DNA of 64,000 nt, from the NCBI GenBank assembly GCA_964550895.1, contig CAZKAP010000014.1:1-64000 (forward strand), given 5' to 3'. The notes under the pieces are model-generated. The model saw only the letters and a program-made list of their open reading frames with translations. It was not told the origin of the DNA and did not search any database. The translations under genes were made by a program, and so were the position numbers. Each line of letters opens with the position of its first letter. The first letter of the stretch is position 1. Origin of the DNA: CAZKAP01 sp964550895. Its GTDB lineage: Bacteria > Bacteroidota > Bacteroidia > Flavobacteriales > Flavobacteriaceae. This document shows, one piece after another, positions 9,009-18,265 of the stretch.

Positions 9009-9437
9009 ATGGAACAACGACTCACTATAGTCTCCCTGGGCGTGGCCGACCTGGTGGAATCCACCCGGTTTTATGAGGAGTGCTTCGGCTGGAAAAGGAA
9101 CGAGGCCAGCAATGAATTCATCACTTTTTTTACCCTTAATGGCATCATGCTCGGACTCTACGAGCGGGTCGCACTGGCCATGGATGCCAAGGTTTCTCCC
9201 GAGGGGCAGGGCTTTAGGGGACAGACCCTGGCCTACAACACCCGGACCCGGGAAGAGGTAGACCACTGCATCGAGCAGCTTCGCGGGAAGGGGGTGCGCA
9301 TTGTCAAGAAACCCCAGGACGTGCACTGGGGAGGATACAGCGGCTATGTGTCCGATCCGGATGGGCACCTTTGGGAGATCGCTTACAACCCGTTCCTCCT
9401 CCTGGACCGGCAGGGCAATGTGCCGGGGGGCATCTGA
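9009..9437 (+). CDS. VOC-superfamily (glyoxalase/bleomycin-resistance fold) protein
   Basis: 142 residues. It contains the paired beta-alpha-beta-beta-beta modules of the VOC fold: the first begins with LGVADLVESTRFYEECFGW and the second ends with YVSDPDGHLWEIAYNPF, where His and Glu are typical metal ligands. Substrate cannot be told from sequence. It stands alone between the divergent ftsX cluster and leuS, with about 150 bases of noncoding sequence upstream. Confidence 0.9.
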   Translation: MEQRLTIVSLGVADLVESTRFYEECFGWKRNEASNEFITFFTLNGIMLGLYERVALAMDAKVSPEGQGFRGQTLAYNTRTREEVDHCIEQLRGKGVRIVKKPQDVHWGGYSGYVSDPDGHLWEIAYNPFLLLDRQGNVPGGI

Positions 9438-9577
9438 TTGAACGGATGTGGGGTTTCGACCGGACTTCAAACTCCCGGGCCTCTCTTTACACCAAAGCGG
9501 AATACGTGTACATTTGCTCCTATCAGAGCGCAGCCTCTTTACACGAAACAAGTATGACACTCAGCCGCACTCAGGAA

Positions 9578-12379
9578 ATGAAGTACGATTTCAGAAGCAT
9601 CGAAGCCAAATGGCAGAAATATTGGTCAGAAAATCAGGTCTTTAAGGCGAAGAACGGATCGGAAAAACCCAAGTACTATGTGCTGGACATGTTCCCGTAT
9701 CCGTCCGGAGCCGGCCTGCATGTAGGTCATCCCCTGGGATACATCGCCAGCGATATATACGCCCGCTACAAGCGGCACAAGGGCTTCGAGGTATTGCATC
9801 CTATGGGTTACGACAGTTTTGGACTGCCCGCCGAGCAATATGCCATACAGACGGGTCAGCATCCGGCCAGGACCACGGAGCGGAATATCGACAAATACCG
9901 AAGCCAGCTGGACAGGCTCGGACTGTCGTACGATTGGAGCCGGGAGGTGCGAACCTCGGACCCCTCATATTATCACTGGACCCAGTGGGTGTTCATACAG
10001 TTGTTTCATTCCTGGTACGATCAGGAGGCCGACAGGGCCAGACCCATAGGCGAACTGATCAAATGGTTTGAAGACCGGGGAACCGAGGGTTTAAGGGCAG
10101 CCCGGGACGAAGATGCAAAAGAATTTACCGCCTCGGACTGGCATGCCATGGACGAGGAATCCCGTCAGCAGACATTGCTCCAATACCGGCTCACCTACCT
10201 GGCCGATACCGAGGTAAACTGGTGTCCGGAACTGGGGACGGTACTGGCCAATGACGAGGTGGTCAACGGCGTATCCGAACGCGGGGGTCACCCGGTGGTC
10301 CGCAAGAAGATGACCCAGTGGTCCATGAGAATAACCGCCTATGCCCAGCGGCTTTTGGACGGGCTGAATGAAATAGACTGGCCAACCCCTCTCAAGGATG
10401 CTCAAAAGCACTGGATCGGCAGATCGGAAGGGGCCGATGTCGCCTTCGGGATCGAGGGTCACGACAAGGTTATCCATGTATTTACCACTCGGCCCGACAC
10501 CCTGTTCGGGGTGAGTTTTATGACCCTGGCCCCTGAACACCAGTGGGTGCATGAGATTTGCACCGATCAGCAGCGCCAGGAGGTCGAGGCCTACGTGGAG
10601 GCCAGTTCGCGGCGTTCCGAACGCGACCGGCTCTCTGATGTGAAGTCCATCAGTGGTGTCTTTACCGGGGCATATGCCCTGCATCCCATAAGCGGGGAAC
10701 GCATACCGATCTGGATCGGAGACTACGTCCTGGCCAGTTACGGCACCGGAGCCGTTATGGCCGTTCCCTGTGGGGACCAGCGGGATTACCTCTTTGCGCG
10801 CCACTTTGGCCTGGAGATTCCGAATATATTCGAAGGGGTCGACATCAGTGAGGAGGCTTACATGGAAAAATCGGATGTCCCCCTAAAGAATTCAGATTTT
10901 CTTAATGGTCTGGCCTATGAGCAGGCCTTTGAAGCCATAATCGATCGATTGGAATCGGAGGGCAAGGGAAGGCGTACGGTAAATTACCGGCTCCGGGATG
11001 CGGTTTTCAGCCGTCAACGCTACTGGGGAGAACCGTTTCCGATCTACTACAAAAAAGGACTTCCGTATACACTGCCCGAGGAATGCCTGCCCCTGTCCCT
11101 GCCTGAGGTCCAGAAATACCTACCTACGGAGGATGGAGACCCGCCTCTGGGTAATGCCGAGATATGGGCCTGGGACGAGAAGAACCGAAAGGTGGTGGAT
11201 ACGGACCGGATCGATCATCAGCAGGTATTCCCTCTCGAGCTGAATACCATGCCCGGTTGGGCAGGGAGTTCCCAGTACTTTAACCGCTATATGGACCCCC
11301 GCAACGGGGAGCGCATTTTTGGAGAGGATGCCATACAGTACTGGAAGGAGGTCGATCTGTATATCGGGGGAAGCGAGCATGCCACGGGTCACCTGCTTTA
11401 TTCCCGGTTTTGGCAGCACTTCCTCTATGACCTGGGGTATGTTCCCCGGCCTGAGTACGCGCGAAAGCTTATCAATCAGGGGATGATCACCGGCACTTCC
11501 GCCCTGGCGTACAGGGTACGTGGTACACGGAAGTACGTTTCCCGCGGCCTCAAGGATGAATATCCCGACGTCGATCCCATTCACGTGGACGTGAACCTGG
11601 TGAACGCTTCCGACGAGCTGGATCTGGAGGCCGTTCGTCAATGGCAACCGGAATTTGGAGATGCCGAATTCGAACGAGAAGACGGAGTGTTCCTGGTCGG
11701 TCGGGAGATCGAAAAGATGTCCAAACGCTGGTACAATGTGGTGAGTCCCGACACGATCTGCGATGAATACGGGGCCGACTCCCTGCGCCTGTTCGAAATG
11801 TTCCTCGGGCCGCTGGAACAGTCCAAACCCTGGAATACCGCTGGGATTACCGGGGTGTTCAGCTTCCTGAAAAAGTTGTGGAAGCTGTACCAAAACCCGA
11901 CGGCAGAGGAGCCCACGGCAGATCATCTTCGGACACTTCACCATACCATACGCAAAGTGGAGGAGGATCTGGCCGGCTTTTCATTCAATACGTCCGTTTC
12001 CAATTTCATGATTTGCGTAAACGAGCTAACCAGCCAGAAGTGCACTTCGCGCAGTATACTGGAGCCCCTGGTGATCCTTATCTCTCCCTATGCACCCCAT
12101 ATAGCCGAGGAACTCTGGTCGCAACTCGGGCATACGGGAACCGTGGCCTATGAGCCCTTCCCGGAGTTCGAACCGAAATATGTGGAGGTAAGTGAAAAAG
12201 AATATCCCATTTCGTTTAACGGGAAGATGCGATTCACCCTAACTTTCCCGTTAGATATGAATCCCGGTGAGATCGAGGACCGGGTTCTCGCCCATGAAAA
12301 GACCCGGGAATACCTGGGAGGACGCGAACCCAAAAAGGTGATCGTTGTTCCCGGTAAAATTGTAAACATAGTAGGATGA
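9578..12379 (+). CDS. leuS: Leucyl-tRNA synthetase
   Basis: 933 residues from the ATG at 9578 (MKYDFRSIEAKWQKYW), the family's usual N-terminus. The frame is open back to 9371, overlapping the VOC gene, and an ATG at 9554 adds only eight residues with no homology, so 9578 is preferred. HIGH motif variant HVGH at residues 48-51; KMSKR at about 713-717; a long CP1 editing domain lies between, with TTRPDTLFGVSF. Class Ia enzyme charging tRNA-Leu in the cytoplasm. Its stop overlaps the ald start by 4 bases. Confidence 0.97.
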   Translation: MKYDFRSIEAKWQKYWSENQVFKAKNGSEKPKYYVLDMFPYPSGAGLHVGHPLGYIASDIYARYKRHKGFEVLHPMGYDSFGLPAEQYAIQTGQHPARTTERNIDKYRSQLDRLGLSYDWSREVRTSDPSYYHWTQWVFIQLFHSWYDQEADRARPIGELIKWFEDRGTEGLRAARDEDAKEFTASDWHAMDEESRQQTLLQYRLTYLADTEVNWCPELGTVLANDEVVNGVSERGGHPVVRKKMTQWSMRITAYAQRLLDGLNEIDWPTPLKDAQKHWIGRSEGADVAFGIEGHDKVIHVFTTRPDTLFGVSFMTLAPEHQWVHEICTDQQRQEVEAYVEASSRRSERDRLSDVKSISGVFTGAYALHPISGERIPIWIGDYVLASYGTGAVMAVPCGDQRDYLFARHFGLEIPNIFEGVDISEEAYMEKSDVPLKNSDFLNGLAYEQAFEAIIDRLESEGKGRRTVNYRLRDAVFSRQRYWGEPFPIYYKKGLPYTLPEECLPLSLPEVQKYLPTEDGDPPLGNAEIWAWDEKNRKVVDTDRIDHQQVFPLELNTMPGWAGSSQYFNRYMDPRNGERIFGEDAIQYWKEVDLYIGGSEHATGHLLYSRFWQHFLYDLGYVPRPEYARKLINQGMITGTSALAYRVRGTRKYVSRGLKDEYPDVDPIHVDVNLVNASDELDLEAVRQWQPEFGDAEFEREDGVFLVGREIEKMSKRWYNVVSPDTICDEYGADSLRLFEMFLGPLEQSKPWNTAGITGVFSFLKKLWKLYQNPTAEEPTADHLRTLHHTIRKVEEDLAGFSFNTSVSNFMICVNELTSQKCTSRSILEPLVILISPYAPHIAEELWSQLGHTGTVAYEPFPEFEPKYVEVSEKEYPISFNGKMRFTLTFPLDMNPGEIEDRVLAHEKTREYLGGREPKKVIVVPGKIVNIVG

Positions 12380-13469
12380 TAATAGGCGTACCCAAAGAAA
12401 TCAAATCCAACGAGAGCCGGGTTGGCATGACCCCGGTGGGAGTTAACGAATTAACCCGAAGGGGCCACGAGGTATGGGTTCAGTCCACTGCAGGTATGGG
12501 CAGCGGTTTTACGGACGACGATTACATCGGTGTAGGGGCTAACATCGCCCATTCCCTTGATGAGGTTTACACTAAGGCGGATATGATCGTCAAGGTCAAG
12601 GAACCCATACAAGAGGAATACAATCTGGTTCGTTCCGATCAGATTCTGTTTACTTATTTCCACTTCGCATCGAGTCAGGCCCTCACTGAGGCCATGGTCA
12701 AAAGCAACAGCATTTGCATCGCCTACGAGACCGTGGAGAATCCAGACGGATCGTTGCCGCTGCTTACTCCCATGTCGGAGGTAGCCGGTCGTATGGCGGT
12801 GCAGCAGGGAGCCAAGTATCTGGAAAAGCCCAAGAAGGGACGAGGGGTACTCCTGGGAGGCGTGCCCGGTGTAGCTCCCGGACGAGTGCTGATTTTAGGT
12901 GCCGGCGTGGTAGGAGTACAGGCGGCCAAGATGGCCGCAGGCCTCGGAGCCCATGTGACGGTCCTGGACATCAATATNNNNNNNNNNGGCTGAGGTATGT
13001 GAACGATGTGATGCCCCCCCATGTGGTTACTGAGTTTTCCAGTGAAATCACGATCCGAAACCATATTAAGACCAGCGATCTGATCATAGGAGGTGTGCTG
13101 GTCAAAGGAGCCAAGGCACCCAAGCTGATTACCCGAGACATGCTCAGGGAAATGCACCCTGGGACCGTACTGGTCGACGTGGCCGTGGATCAGGGGGGGT
13201 GCATGGAGACCACCCGTCCTACCACCCATGAGGACCCGATTTATATCATCGATGATGTGGTACACTACTGCGTGGCCAATATGCCCGGCGCAGTTCCCCA
13301 TACCTCCACGGTGGCGCTGACCAATGTGACCCTTCCCTATGTGATCCGCCTGGCAGAACAGGGATGGGAGAAGGCCTGTCAAGCCGACCCGGGCCTGCAG
13401 AAAGGCCTCAACATCGTACATTCGGAAATCGTATACAAGGAAATTGGCGAGGCGTTTAGCCTTACTTAA
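12376..13469 (+). CDS. ald: Alanine dehydrogenase, interrupted by an assembly gap
   Basis: NAD-dependent oxidative deamination of L-alanine to pyruvate and ammonium. The N-terminal half starts at ATG 12376 (IGVPKEIKSNESRVGMTP) and contains the Rossmann motif LGAGVVGVQAAKMAAGLGA. The C-terminal half resumes after ten Ns and has KAPKLITRDML and VDVAVDQGGC, all typical. The two halves are in different frames across the Ns. This follows from the placeholder length: frame requires 3k+2 missing bases, and the family motif LDIN-x-x-R-L predicts 5. It is therefore probably an intact gene of about 363 residues, not a pseudogene. Its start overlaps the leuS stop. Confidence 0.92.
12978..12987. other. 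Assembly gap, ten Ns
   Basis: A run of ten N lies inside ald. Codons on the left end with AAT AT- and on the right begin -GG CTG AGG. Ten unknown bases would shift the frame, so ten is a filler value. Confidence 0.99.
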
Positions 13470-13586
13470 GGCGGTATAGAATCCTTCCCTTCAGCAACGG
13501 AGAAGAGCCGACATTACTACTGAAAAATTGTCAGTATAAATGATGGTTTTTATAGGGTTAGGATCTCAATCTTCAAAACAATTCTT

Positions 13587-14120
13587 GTGAACAGTCAAGA
13601 GTTTCACCGAGCAGTTATACTTCTTGTACTCTCCTTATTGATATGGGGGTGCAAGGGTGGAGCCCCGTTCGAGGTCCATGCCGAGGGCTACGACCCGTTT
13701 CTTTTGGGCCCCATCCAGATCGCTGACCTCGAGAAGCCTCCTTACTCCGACTGGTATACCGAATCCTACAAGGCCTATGAGCCCAATGCAGAAGTTATGG
13801 AACGGTTGGGTAAACACGTGGATGGAACAGAGTACATACTCTTTCTCGGTACCTGGTGCGAAGACAGCCAGCGCGAAGTGCCAGGCATGATTAAGATACT
13901 GGACCGGCTCGGGGTTTCCCGGAAGCGGCTAGAGCTGATCGGGGTAGACGAACGAGAAGAACAGTATAAGAAAAGTCCGGGTGGAGAAACCGAGACCTTC
14001 AAGGTGGATCTCGTGCCCACACTGATTGTTCGGAAAGAAGGAAGTGAACTCGGTCGCATCGTGGAACTTCCCTGGGGAACCCTGGAAGAAGACCTGCTTG
14101 AGATATTCGAAAAGAAATAA
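13587..14120 (+). CDS. Thioredoxin-fold lipoprotein
   Basis: 177 residues from a GTG start at 13587. A lipoprotein signal (hydrophobic core LLVLSLLIWGC, modified Cys at about residue 22) implies attachment to the outer face of a membrane. The thioredoxin-like domain has LGTWCEDSQREVPGM, again with only one of the two active-site cysteines, and a cis-Pro segment VDLVPTLIV. It resembles periplasmic thioredoxin-family proteins of Bacteroidota whose substrates are not known. It stands alone, 117 bases after ald. Confidence 0.8.
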   Translation: MNSQEFHRAVILLVLSLLIWGCKGGAPFEVHAEGYDPFLLGPIQIADLEKPPYSDWYTESYKAYEPNAEVMERLGKHVDGTEYILFLGTWCEDSQREVPGMIKILDRLGVSRKRLELIGVDEREEQYKKSPGGETETFKVDLVPTLIVRKEGSELGRIVELPWGTLEEDLLEIFEKK

Positions 14121-14266
14121 TACCTGATCCCGGCGATCCGCAATGGTTGAGGTGCTGCCACAACGGGTAGTGATTGTCTTTCGATGGCTGCAATATTGTC
14201 CGGAAAATCTCGGAATGGTTTGATTTTTGTGTTTGCTGTCCTAAATTCAAAACAGAAAATAACTCC

Positions 14267-14968
14267 ATGTATACGTACTATATACTGTTAGGCGGAATTG
14301 CCCTGATCAGCTTCCTGGTAAGTAATCAGTTGAAGTCCAAGTTTCGCAAGTACTCCCGCCTGAGCCTTCGCAATGGAATGAGTGGGGCTGAGATCGCTCA
14401 GAAGATGCTGCAGGACCACGGGATTACCGATGTCAAGGTGATTTCAACTCCGGGTATGCTGACCGATCACTACAATCCCCAGAACAAGACGGTTAACCTG
14501 AGCGAGGGGGTCTACAGCCAACGAAATGCGGCGGCAGCAGCGGTTGCGGCCCACGAAGTGGGACACGCCGTTCAGCATGCCCAGGCCTATGAATGGCTGA
14601 CCATGAGATCGATGCTGGTCCCCGTCGTCAGCGTAACCTCGGGCATGTCGACCTGGATCGTATTCGGGGGACTCATGCTGATGGCCACCGGCGCACTGGG
14701 TGGCGGAATAGGCTTCTATGTGGCGGTTGCGGGACTGATCATGATGGGACTCGCTACCCTGTTCAGTTTTATCACCCTGCCGGTGGAATACGATGCCAGT
14801 CACCGGGCACTGGCATGGATGGAGAAACGCCAAATGGTGAGCCGTGAGGAATATGCCGGGGCCAAGGATGCCCTGACCTGGGCGGCCCGCACCTATCTGG
14901 TTGCTGCTCTGGGTGCCCTCGCATCACTGGTATACTGGGCCTTTCAGGTCTTCGGGGCCAGGGACTAG
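14267..14968 (+). CDS. Membrane zinc metallopeptidase (YugP/Zn_peptidase_2 family)
   Basis: 233 residues from ATG 14267, the family's normal N-terminus (MYTYYILLGGIALISFLVS); the frame continues upstream to 14174 without sensible sequence. HEVGH zinc motif at residues 96-100, preceded by an alanine-rich helix. There are four hydrophobic segments: one at the N-terminus, two in the middle and one at the C-terminus. LPVEYDASHRA carries the probable third ligand. Predicted to cleave membrane or envelope proteins; substrate unknown. Its last 4 bases overlap the converging LpxR-like gene. Confidence 0.9.
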   Translation: MYTYYILLGGIALISFLVSNQLKSKFRKYSRLSLRNGMSGAEIAQKMLQDHGITDVKVISTPGMLTDHYNPQNKTVNLSEGVYSQRNAAAAAVAAHEVGHAVQHAQAYEWLTMRSMLVPVVSVTSGMSTWIVFGGLMLMATGALGGGIGFYVAVAGLIMMGLATLFSFITLPVEYDASHRALAWMEKRQMVSREEYAGAKDALTWAARTYLVAALGALASLVYWAFQVFGARD

Positions 14969-15870
14969 AACGAATACCCATAGGAGAACCCCGCGTATTT
15001 ATGCGACAGATTGCCTCGAACACGGGGGCTGTCGTAAGTAAATTCGACCCGGTAGTTGTGTCGTTTATAGCGGTTGACGAACTGGAAGCCGATGGAGTGT
15101 ACGAAGGGCGTGGGACTGAGATACAGCTCCGATTCCGGACCTGAGGATGCCCCTTGAAGAGAGCCGTCCCTCCAGACGGACCTCAGGTGGTAGGACAGGG
15201 TAAAGAAAACCTCCCGTTGCAGCGATCCTAACCGGTAGTAGGCCTGGCTTTTTTCGGCGGCCTGCTTGCGGCCGAAGTGAAACAGGCTCCCCACTTCCGC
15301 ATGCTGATCCCAGGTTCCAATGGTCATGCGCAGTTCCGGAGCCCAGTCGATTCCGAAATCTCCCTCTACCAGAGACCATTCTCTTAGGATATGCCCGCCC
15401 GCATTCACAAATAGGGTGTTGGGCAGCTCGAATGCCCAGACAGGGGCCTTATACCGGACAATGTTATTGTGATACCACCGTTGGAATCCGCCTGTACCCG
15501 ATCTCCGCCCAGCCAGCCCCCAGTCCAGGTTCAGCCCCCACAGGAAGCGCTCTTTGGCAGCCTCGTATTCTCCACGCAGGAATGCAGTACCGACATAGGG
15601 ACGATCGAAATCTGCCGGATTTCCGCTATCGATATCGCGGGGCGTCCAGGCCTTCTGATAAATGCTGGCCCTCCACTGGCGGGCAAATCCCCCCGGGCCC
15701 CTCTCCATAAGCCGGGAATAGCTGAGGCTAAGGCCGAAGGAATAGTAGCGGTCGGTGAGCAGAAAGAAGTCGTTGTCGTGATGCAGGCTCAGCATCGACC
15801 GGGTAGGATCGGGTTGCTGGGCGGTTGCACTGTATGCCAGCAGTAGAATCAAAATCGTACTGAACTTCAC
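14965..15870 (-). CDS. Lipid A deacylase LpxR-family outer membrane protein (DUF2219)
   Basis: 301 residues with a signal peptide ending about residue 18 (AYSATAQQ). The mature protein begins with HHDNDFFLLTDRYYSFG; Asn33-Asp34 match the Asn-Asp of the LpxR active site, and the nearby Ser and the RWYHN histidine are candidates for the rest. Alternating hydrophobic/polar strands through the sequence and a C-terminal aromatic (YGYSF) indicate an outer-membrane beta-barrel. LpxR removes the 3'-acyloxyacyl chain of lipid A in Salmonella; activity here is inferred. It is adjacent to, and in the same direction as, the Lrp regulator. Confidence 0.82.
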   Translation of the reverse strand: MKFSTILILLLAYSATAQQPDPTRSMLSLHHDNDFFLLTDRYYSFGLSLSYSRLMERGPGGFARQWRASIYQKAWTPRDIDSGNPADFDRPYVGTAFLRGEYEAAKERFLWGLNLDWGLAGRRSGTGGFQRWYHNNIVRYKAPVWAFELPNTLFVNAGGHILREWSLVEGDFGIDWAPELRMTIGTWDQHAEVGSLFHFGRKQAAEKSQAYYRLGSLQREVFFTLSYHLRSVWRDGSLQGASSGPESELYLSPTPFVHSIGFQFVNRYKRHNYRVEFTYDSPRVRGNLSHKYAGFSYGYSF

Positions 15871-15873
15871 AGG

Positions 15874-16344
15874 TTACAGGCTGATCTGCCGGTCGATTTG
15901 CTGGTTGAGGGAGATGAAGGTCTCGGTGCGTGACACCCCGTCTATGGTCTGAATCTCCTTGTTGAGCAGGAGCATCAGGTGTTCATTGTCCTGGCAGATC
16001 ACCTTGATCAGTATGGACCAGTCTCCGGTAGTATAGTGACATTCCAGGACCTCGGGAATCTTCTCAAGGGCTTTGACAGCCCTTTGGTTTTCCATGGCCC
16101 GTTCCAGATAGATACCGATATAAGCCATGGTCGTATAGCCTATGGCCCTGGGATTTATCTGGAGCCGGGATCCCTGCAGGAGTCCAGAATTCTCCAGTTT
16201 TCGCAGGCGCTGGTGAATGGCAGCACCCGAGATGCCGATCTTGCGGGCGATCTCGAGTATGGGCCTGCGCGCGTCCTCCATAAGCTCTCTTAAAATCTTT
16301 TTGTCAATACCATCGATTTTAACAGAGTTGTAAGCTAATTTCAT
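15874..16344 (-). CDS. Lrp/AsnC-family transcriptional regulator
   Basis: 156 residues. An N-terminal helix-turn-helix (IDKKILRELMEDARRPILEI, then ISGAAIHQRLRKLENSG) is followed by the RAM/AsnC effector domain (about residues 70-150, with ECHYTTGDWSILIKV). Lrp-family proteins form octamers or dimers of dimers and sense amino acids. It lies downstream of, and in the same direction as, the saccharopine dehydrogenase-like gene, so control of lysine or related amino-acid metabolism is plausible. The 112-base upstream gap contains several TTCG-containing repeats that could be its own binding sites. Confidence 0.93.
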   Translation of the reverse strand: MKLAYNSVKIDGIDKKILRELMEDARRPILEIARKIGISGAAIHQRLRKLENSGLLQGSRLQINPRAIGYTTMAYIGIYLERAMENQRAVKALEKIPEVLECHYTTGDWSILIKVICQDNEHLMLLLNKEIQTIDGVSRTETFISLNQQIDRQISL

Positions 16345-16456
16345 GAGTTTGTGTCAATATCTCGTAAATCTAACGAATTGTTCGAATGAGTCGAAGGTCG
16401 TTTATCGAGTATATGGACGGCTCGTCCGAATGGGACAGGAATTCGGGGAGGCGAAC

Positions 16457-17818
16457 TCAGATGCCTACATTTTGCGGGTTGTAACCGAGATAAGGGACCT
16501 CTACTTCGTGAAAACGGATGCCAAACTCCTCCAGCTTGGGGACTATGGGCTCGTAGAGCTCCTGCGAGGTGGGGATGTGTATGCCCTTGAGCGGGATGGA
16601 ATTCCTCAACATCCGTTCGGCCGTTAGTGCCACGGGTAGTCCGACGGTCAGCGCCATGGCCGTATGGGAATGATCCTTGCCTTCCACGACCATGTAGGAG
16701 TCGATCTGCCGCTTCAGACCGGCCTTTTCGAAGCCGAATTTATGGTACATTACGATCATGTCCGTTTCGTCCTCCCCCAGGACCCACACCTGCTTCAGGA
16801 TGTGGAGGAGGAGCTCGGCAGGGGTCCCTGATTTCATGGGGAAGTATTGGTGATGGTCGAAAAGGCCCAGTTCCACAAGTTTTTCCCAGGTACTATCGTC
16901 CTGGTCGATCTTGAGGTAATGCCGAACCTTGAGTTCAACCGAATCGTTCGGCGAATAGGGAAGGAATAGGTTCAGGTAATCCCGAAAACTAAGCTGATCC
17001 GTATTTTCAATAGTAAAGCTGTGATCGGTCAGACCCAGCTGGATCAGCATATTCCAGGCCTTTGAAAATCCGACCCGGCGGATGGTGCCCCGAAACAGGG
17101 TCAGGGCGTCCCCCAGACCGTAGACTTCCCGATATTTAATGGAGTCCCGGTTGGCATAGCCCTCGAACTTACCGTAACCCGGAATATCGAGGAATTCGGT
17201 TCGTCTGAACAGCTTGTGGTAAGGAATATATTTGTTTCGTCCTTCCTGCAAGAACCTCGCCGTACCTCCCTGTCCGGCCATGACCACATTCCACGGATTC
17301 CAGGTGAACTTATAGTGCCACAGGTTATTGGCGGCTCGGGGTGCGGCCAGGCCGCCGGTAAAGGATTCGAATAGAATAATCCGGTTGCCCTCCTTGCGAA
17401 GCCCATCCATGGTACGCATCGCCGTCATGTGGTCTATACCGGGGTCGAGACCGACTTCCTTAACGAAGAGAAGGCCCTTTCGGCGCACCGCATCGTCCAG
17501 TTGCCTGAGGTCCTCAGCGACGTAGGATGCCGTGACCATATTCCTGTTGTACTCCATGCAGATGATGGCTACCTCTTTGTGCAGTTGGGCCGGGAGCATC
17601 GAGATCACCAGGTCGGACTTTTCCACCAGTTGTACGAGTTCTTCGGTATGGTTCAGGTCAATGGCCACGAACTCCAGCAGATCCGGATTCACCTCCCCGA
17701 AGGGCTGCCGGTCCGGATCGCGATCCACTACGATCAGGCGTATTCCCTGCTGGGTCAGGTATTCCATGATATAGATTGAAGACTTGCCCGCTCCGAGCAG
17801 TAGAACCGTCTTGTTCAT
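16457..17818 (-). CDS. Saccharopine dehydrogenase family protein
   Basis: 453 residues. An N-terminal Rossmann fold (LLLGAGKSSIYIMEYL) is followed by VDRDPDR as NAD(P)-binding strand 2, and a large C-terminal saccharopine dehydrogenase domain contains EVGLDPGIDHMTAM and the substrate-site stretch ESFTGGLAAPRAANN. The family catalyses reversible oxidation of saccharopine in lysine metabolism; in bacteria it is commonly catabolic. A canonical -7 element (TACCTTTG on this strand) lies 23 bases upstream of the start. The neighbouring Lrp regulator supports an amino-acid catabolic role. Confidence 0.88.
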   Translation of the reverse strand: MNKTVLLLGAGKSSIYIMEYLTQQGIRLIVVDRDPDRQPFGEVNPDLLEFVAIDLNHTEELVQLVEKSDLVISMLPAQLHKEVAIICMEYNRNMVTASYVAEDLRQLDDAVRRKGLLFVKEVGLDPGIDHMTAMRTMDGLRKEGNRIILFESFTGGLAAPRAANNLWHYKFTWNPWNVVMAGQGGTARFLQEGRNKYIPYHKLFRRTEFLDIPGYGKFEGYANRDSIKYREVYGLGDALTLFRGTIRRVGFSKAWNMLIQLGLTDHSFTIENTDQLSFRDYLNLFLPYSPNDSVELKVRHYLKIDQDDSTWEKLVELGLFDHHQYFPMKSGTPAELLLHILKQVWVLGEDETDMIVMYHKFGFEKAGLKRQIDSYMVVEGKDHSHTAMALTVGLPVALTAERMLRNSIPLKGIHIPTSQELYEPIVPKLEEFGIRFHEVEVPYLGYNPQNVGI

Positions 17819-17840
17819 TAGGACGAAAGGTTGTATGTTA

Positions 17841-17848
17841 CAAAGGTA
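17841..17848 (-). promoter_or_regulatory. Candidate -7 promoter element for the saccharopine dehydrogenase gene
   Basis: On the minus strand this reads TACCTTTG, matching the Bacteroidota consensus TAnnTTTG, 23 bases before the ATG at 17818. No clear TTG is seen at the correct upstream distance, so only the -7 half is supported. Confidence 0.45.
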
Positions 17849-17863
17849 TTTATTCGATACTTT

Positions 17864-18250
17864 ATGAAGACACTATCCATACAGTTAGGCGCGCTGTTCG
17901 GACTCATAGCCGTTGTGCTCGGAGCCTTTGGTGCCCATGGGCTCAGGGATACCCTGAGCGCCGATCAACTCCGATCTTTTGAAACGGGGATTCGGTATCA
18001 GCTGGCCCACGCCATAGTGTTGTTGGTCCTGCACGTACTTCCTTTCCGGACGGATGCCCCGGTACGGGGGTTTACCGGGTTGATCGCGGCGGGAATTATA
18101 CTGTTCTCGGGTTCGATATACCTGTTGAGTACCCGGGAACTGACTGGTATCGATATACGACCTGTGGCCTGGATTACGCCCATAGGGGGACTATTGCTGA
18201 TCCTCTTCTGGGCCTTACTCGCCATATACTTCTTTTGGCAGAAGACCTGA
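17864..18250 (+). CDS. DUF423 membrane protein
   Basis: 128 residues from ATG 17864; an in-frame ATG at 17831 would overlap the promoter region of the divergent gene. Four hydrophobic segments and the motif LGAFGAHGLRDTL near the N-terminus are the DUF423 (YwdK/YgdD-like) hallmark. It is an inner-membrane protein of unknown function. It is divergent from the saccharopine dehydrogenase gene and converges on hemD with a 15-base gap. Confidence 0.88.
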   Translation: MKTLSIQLGALFGLIAVVLGAFGAHGLRDTLSADQLRSFETGIRYQLAHAIVLLVLHVLPFRTDAPVRGFTGLIAAGIILFSGSIYLLSTRELTGIDIRPVAWITPIGGLLLILFWALLAIYFFWQKT

Positions 18251-18265
18251 TCGTCTAAAAGGAAA

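Noticed and set aside
12376..13469. Calling ald a frameshifted pseudogene
   Set aside because: The only frame change coincides with the N run, and the flanking codons require a gap of 3k+2 bases; both halves are otherwise fully conserved.
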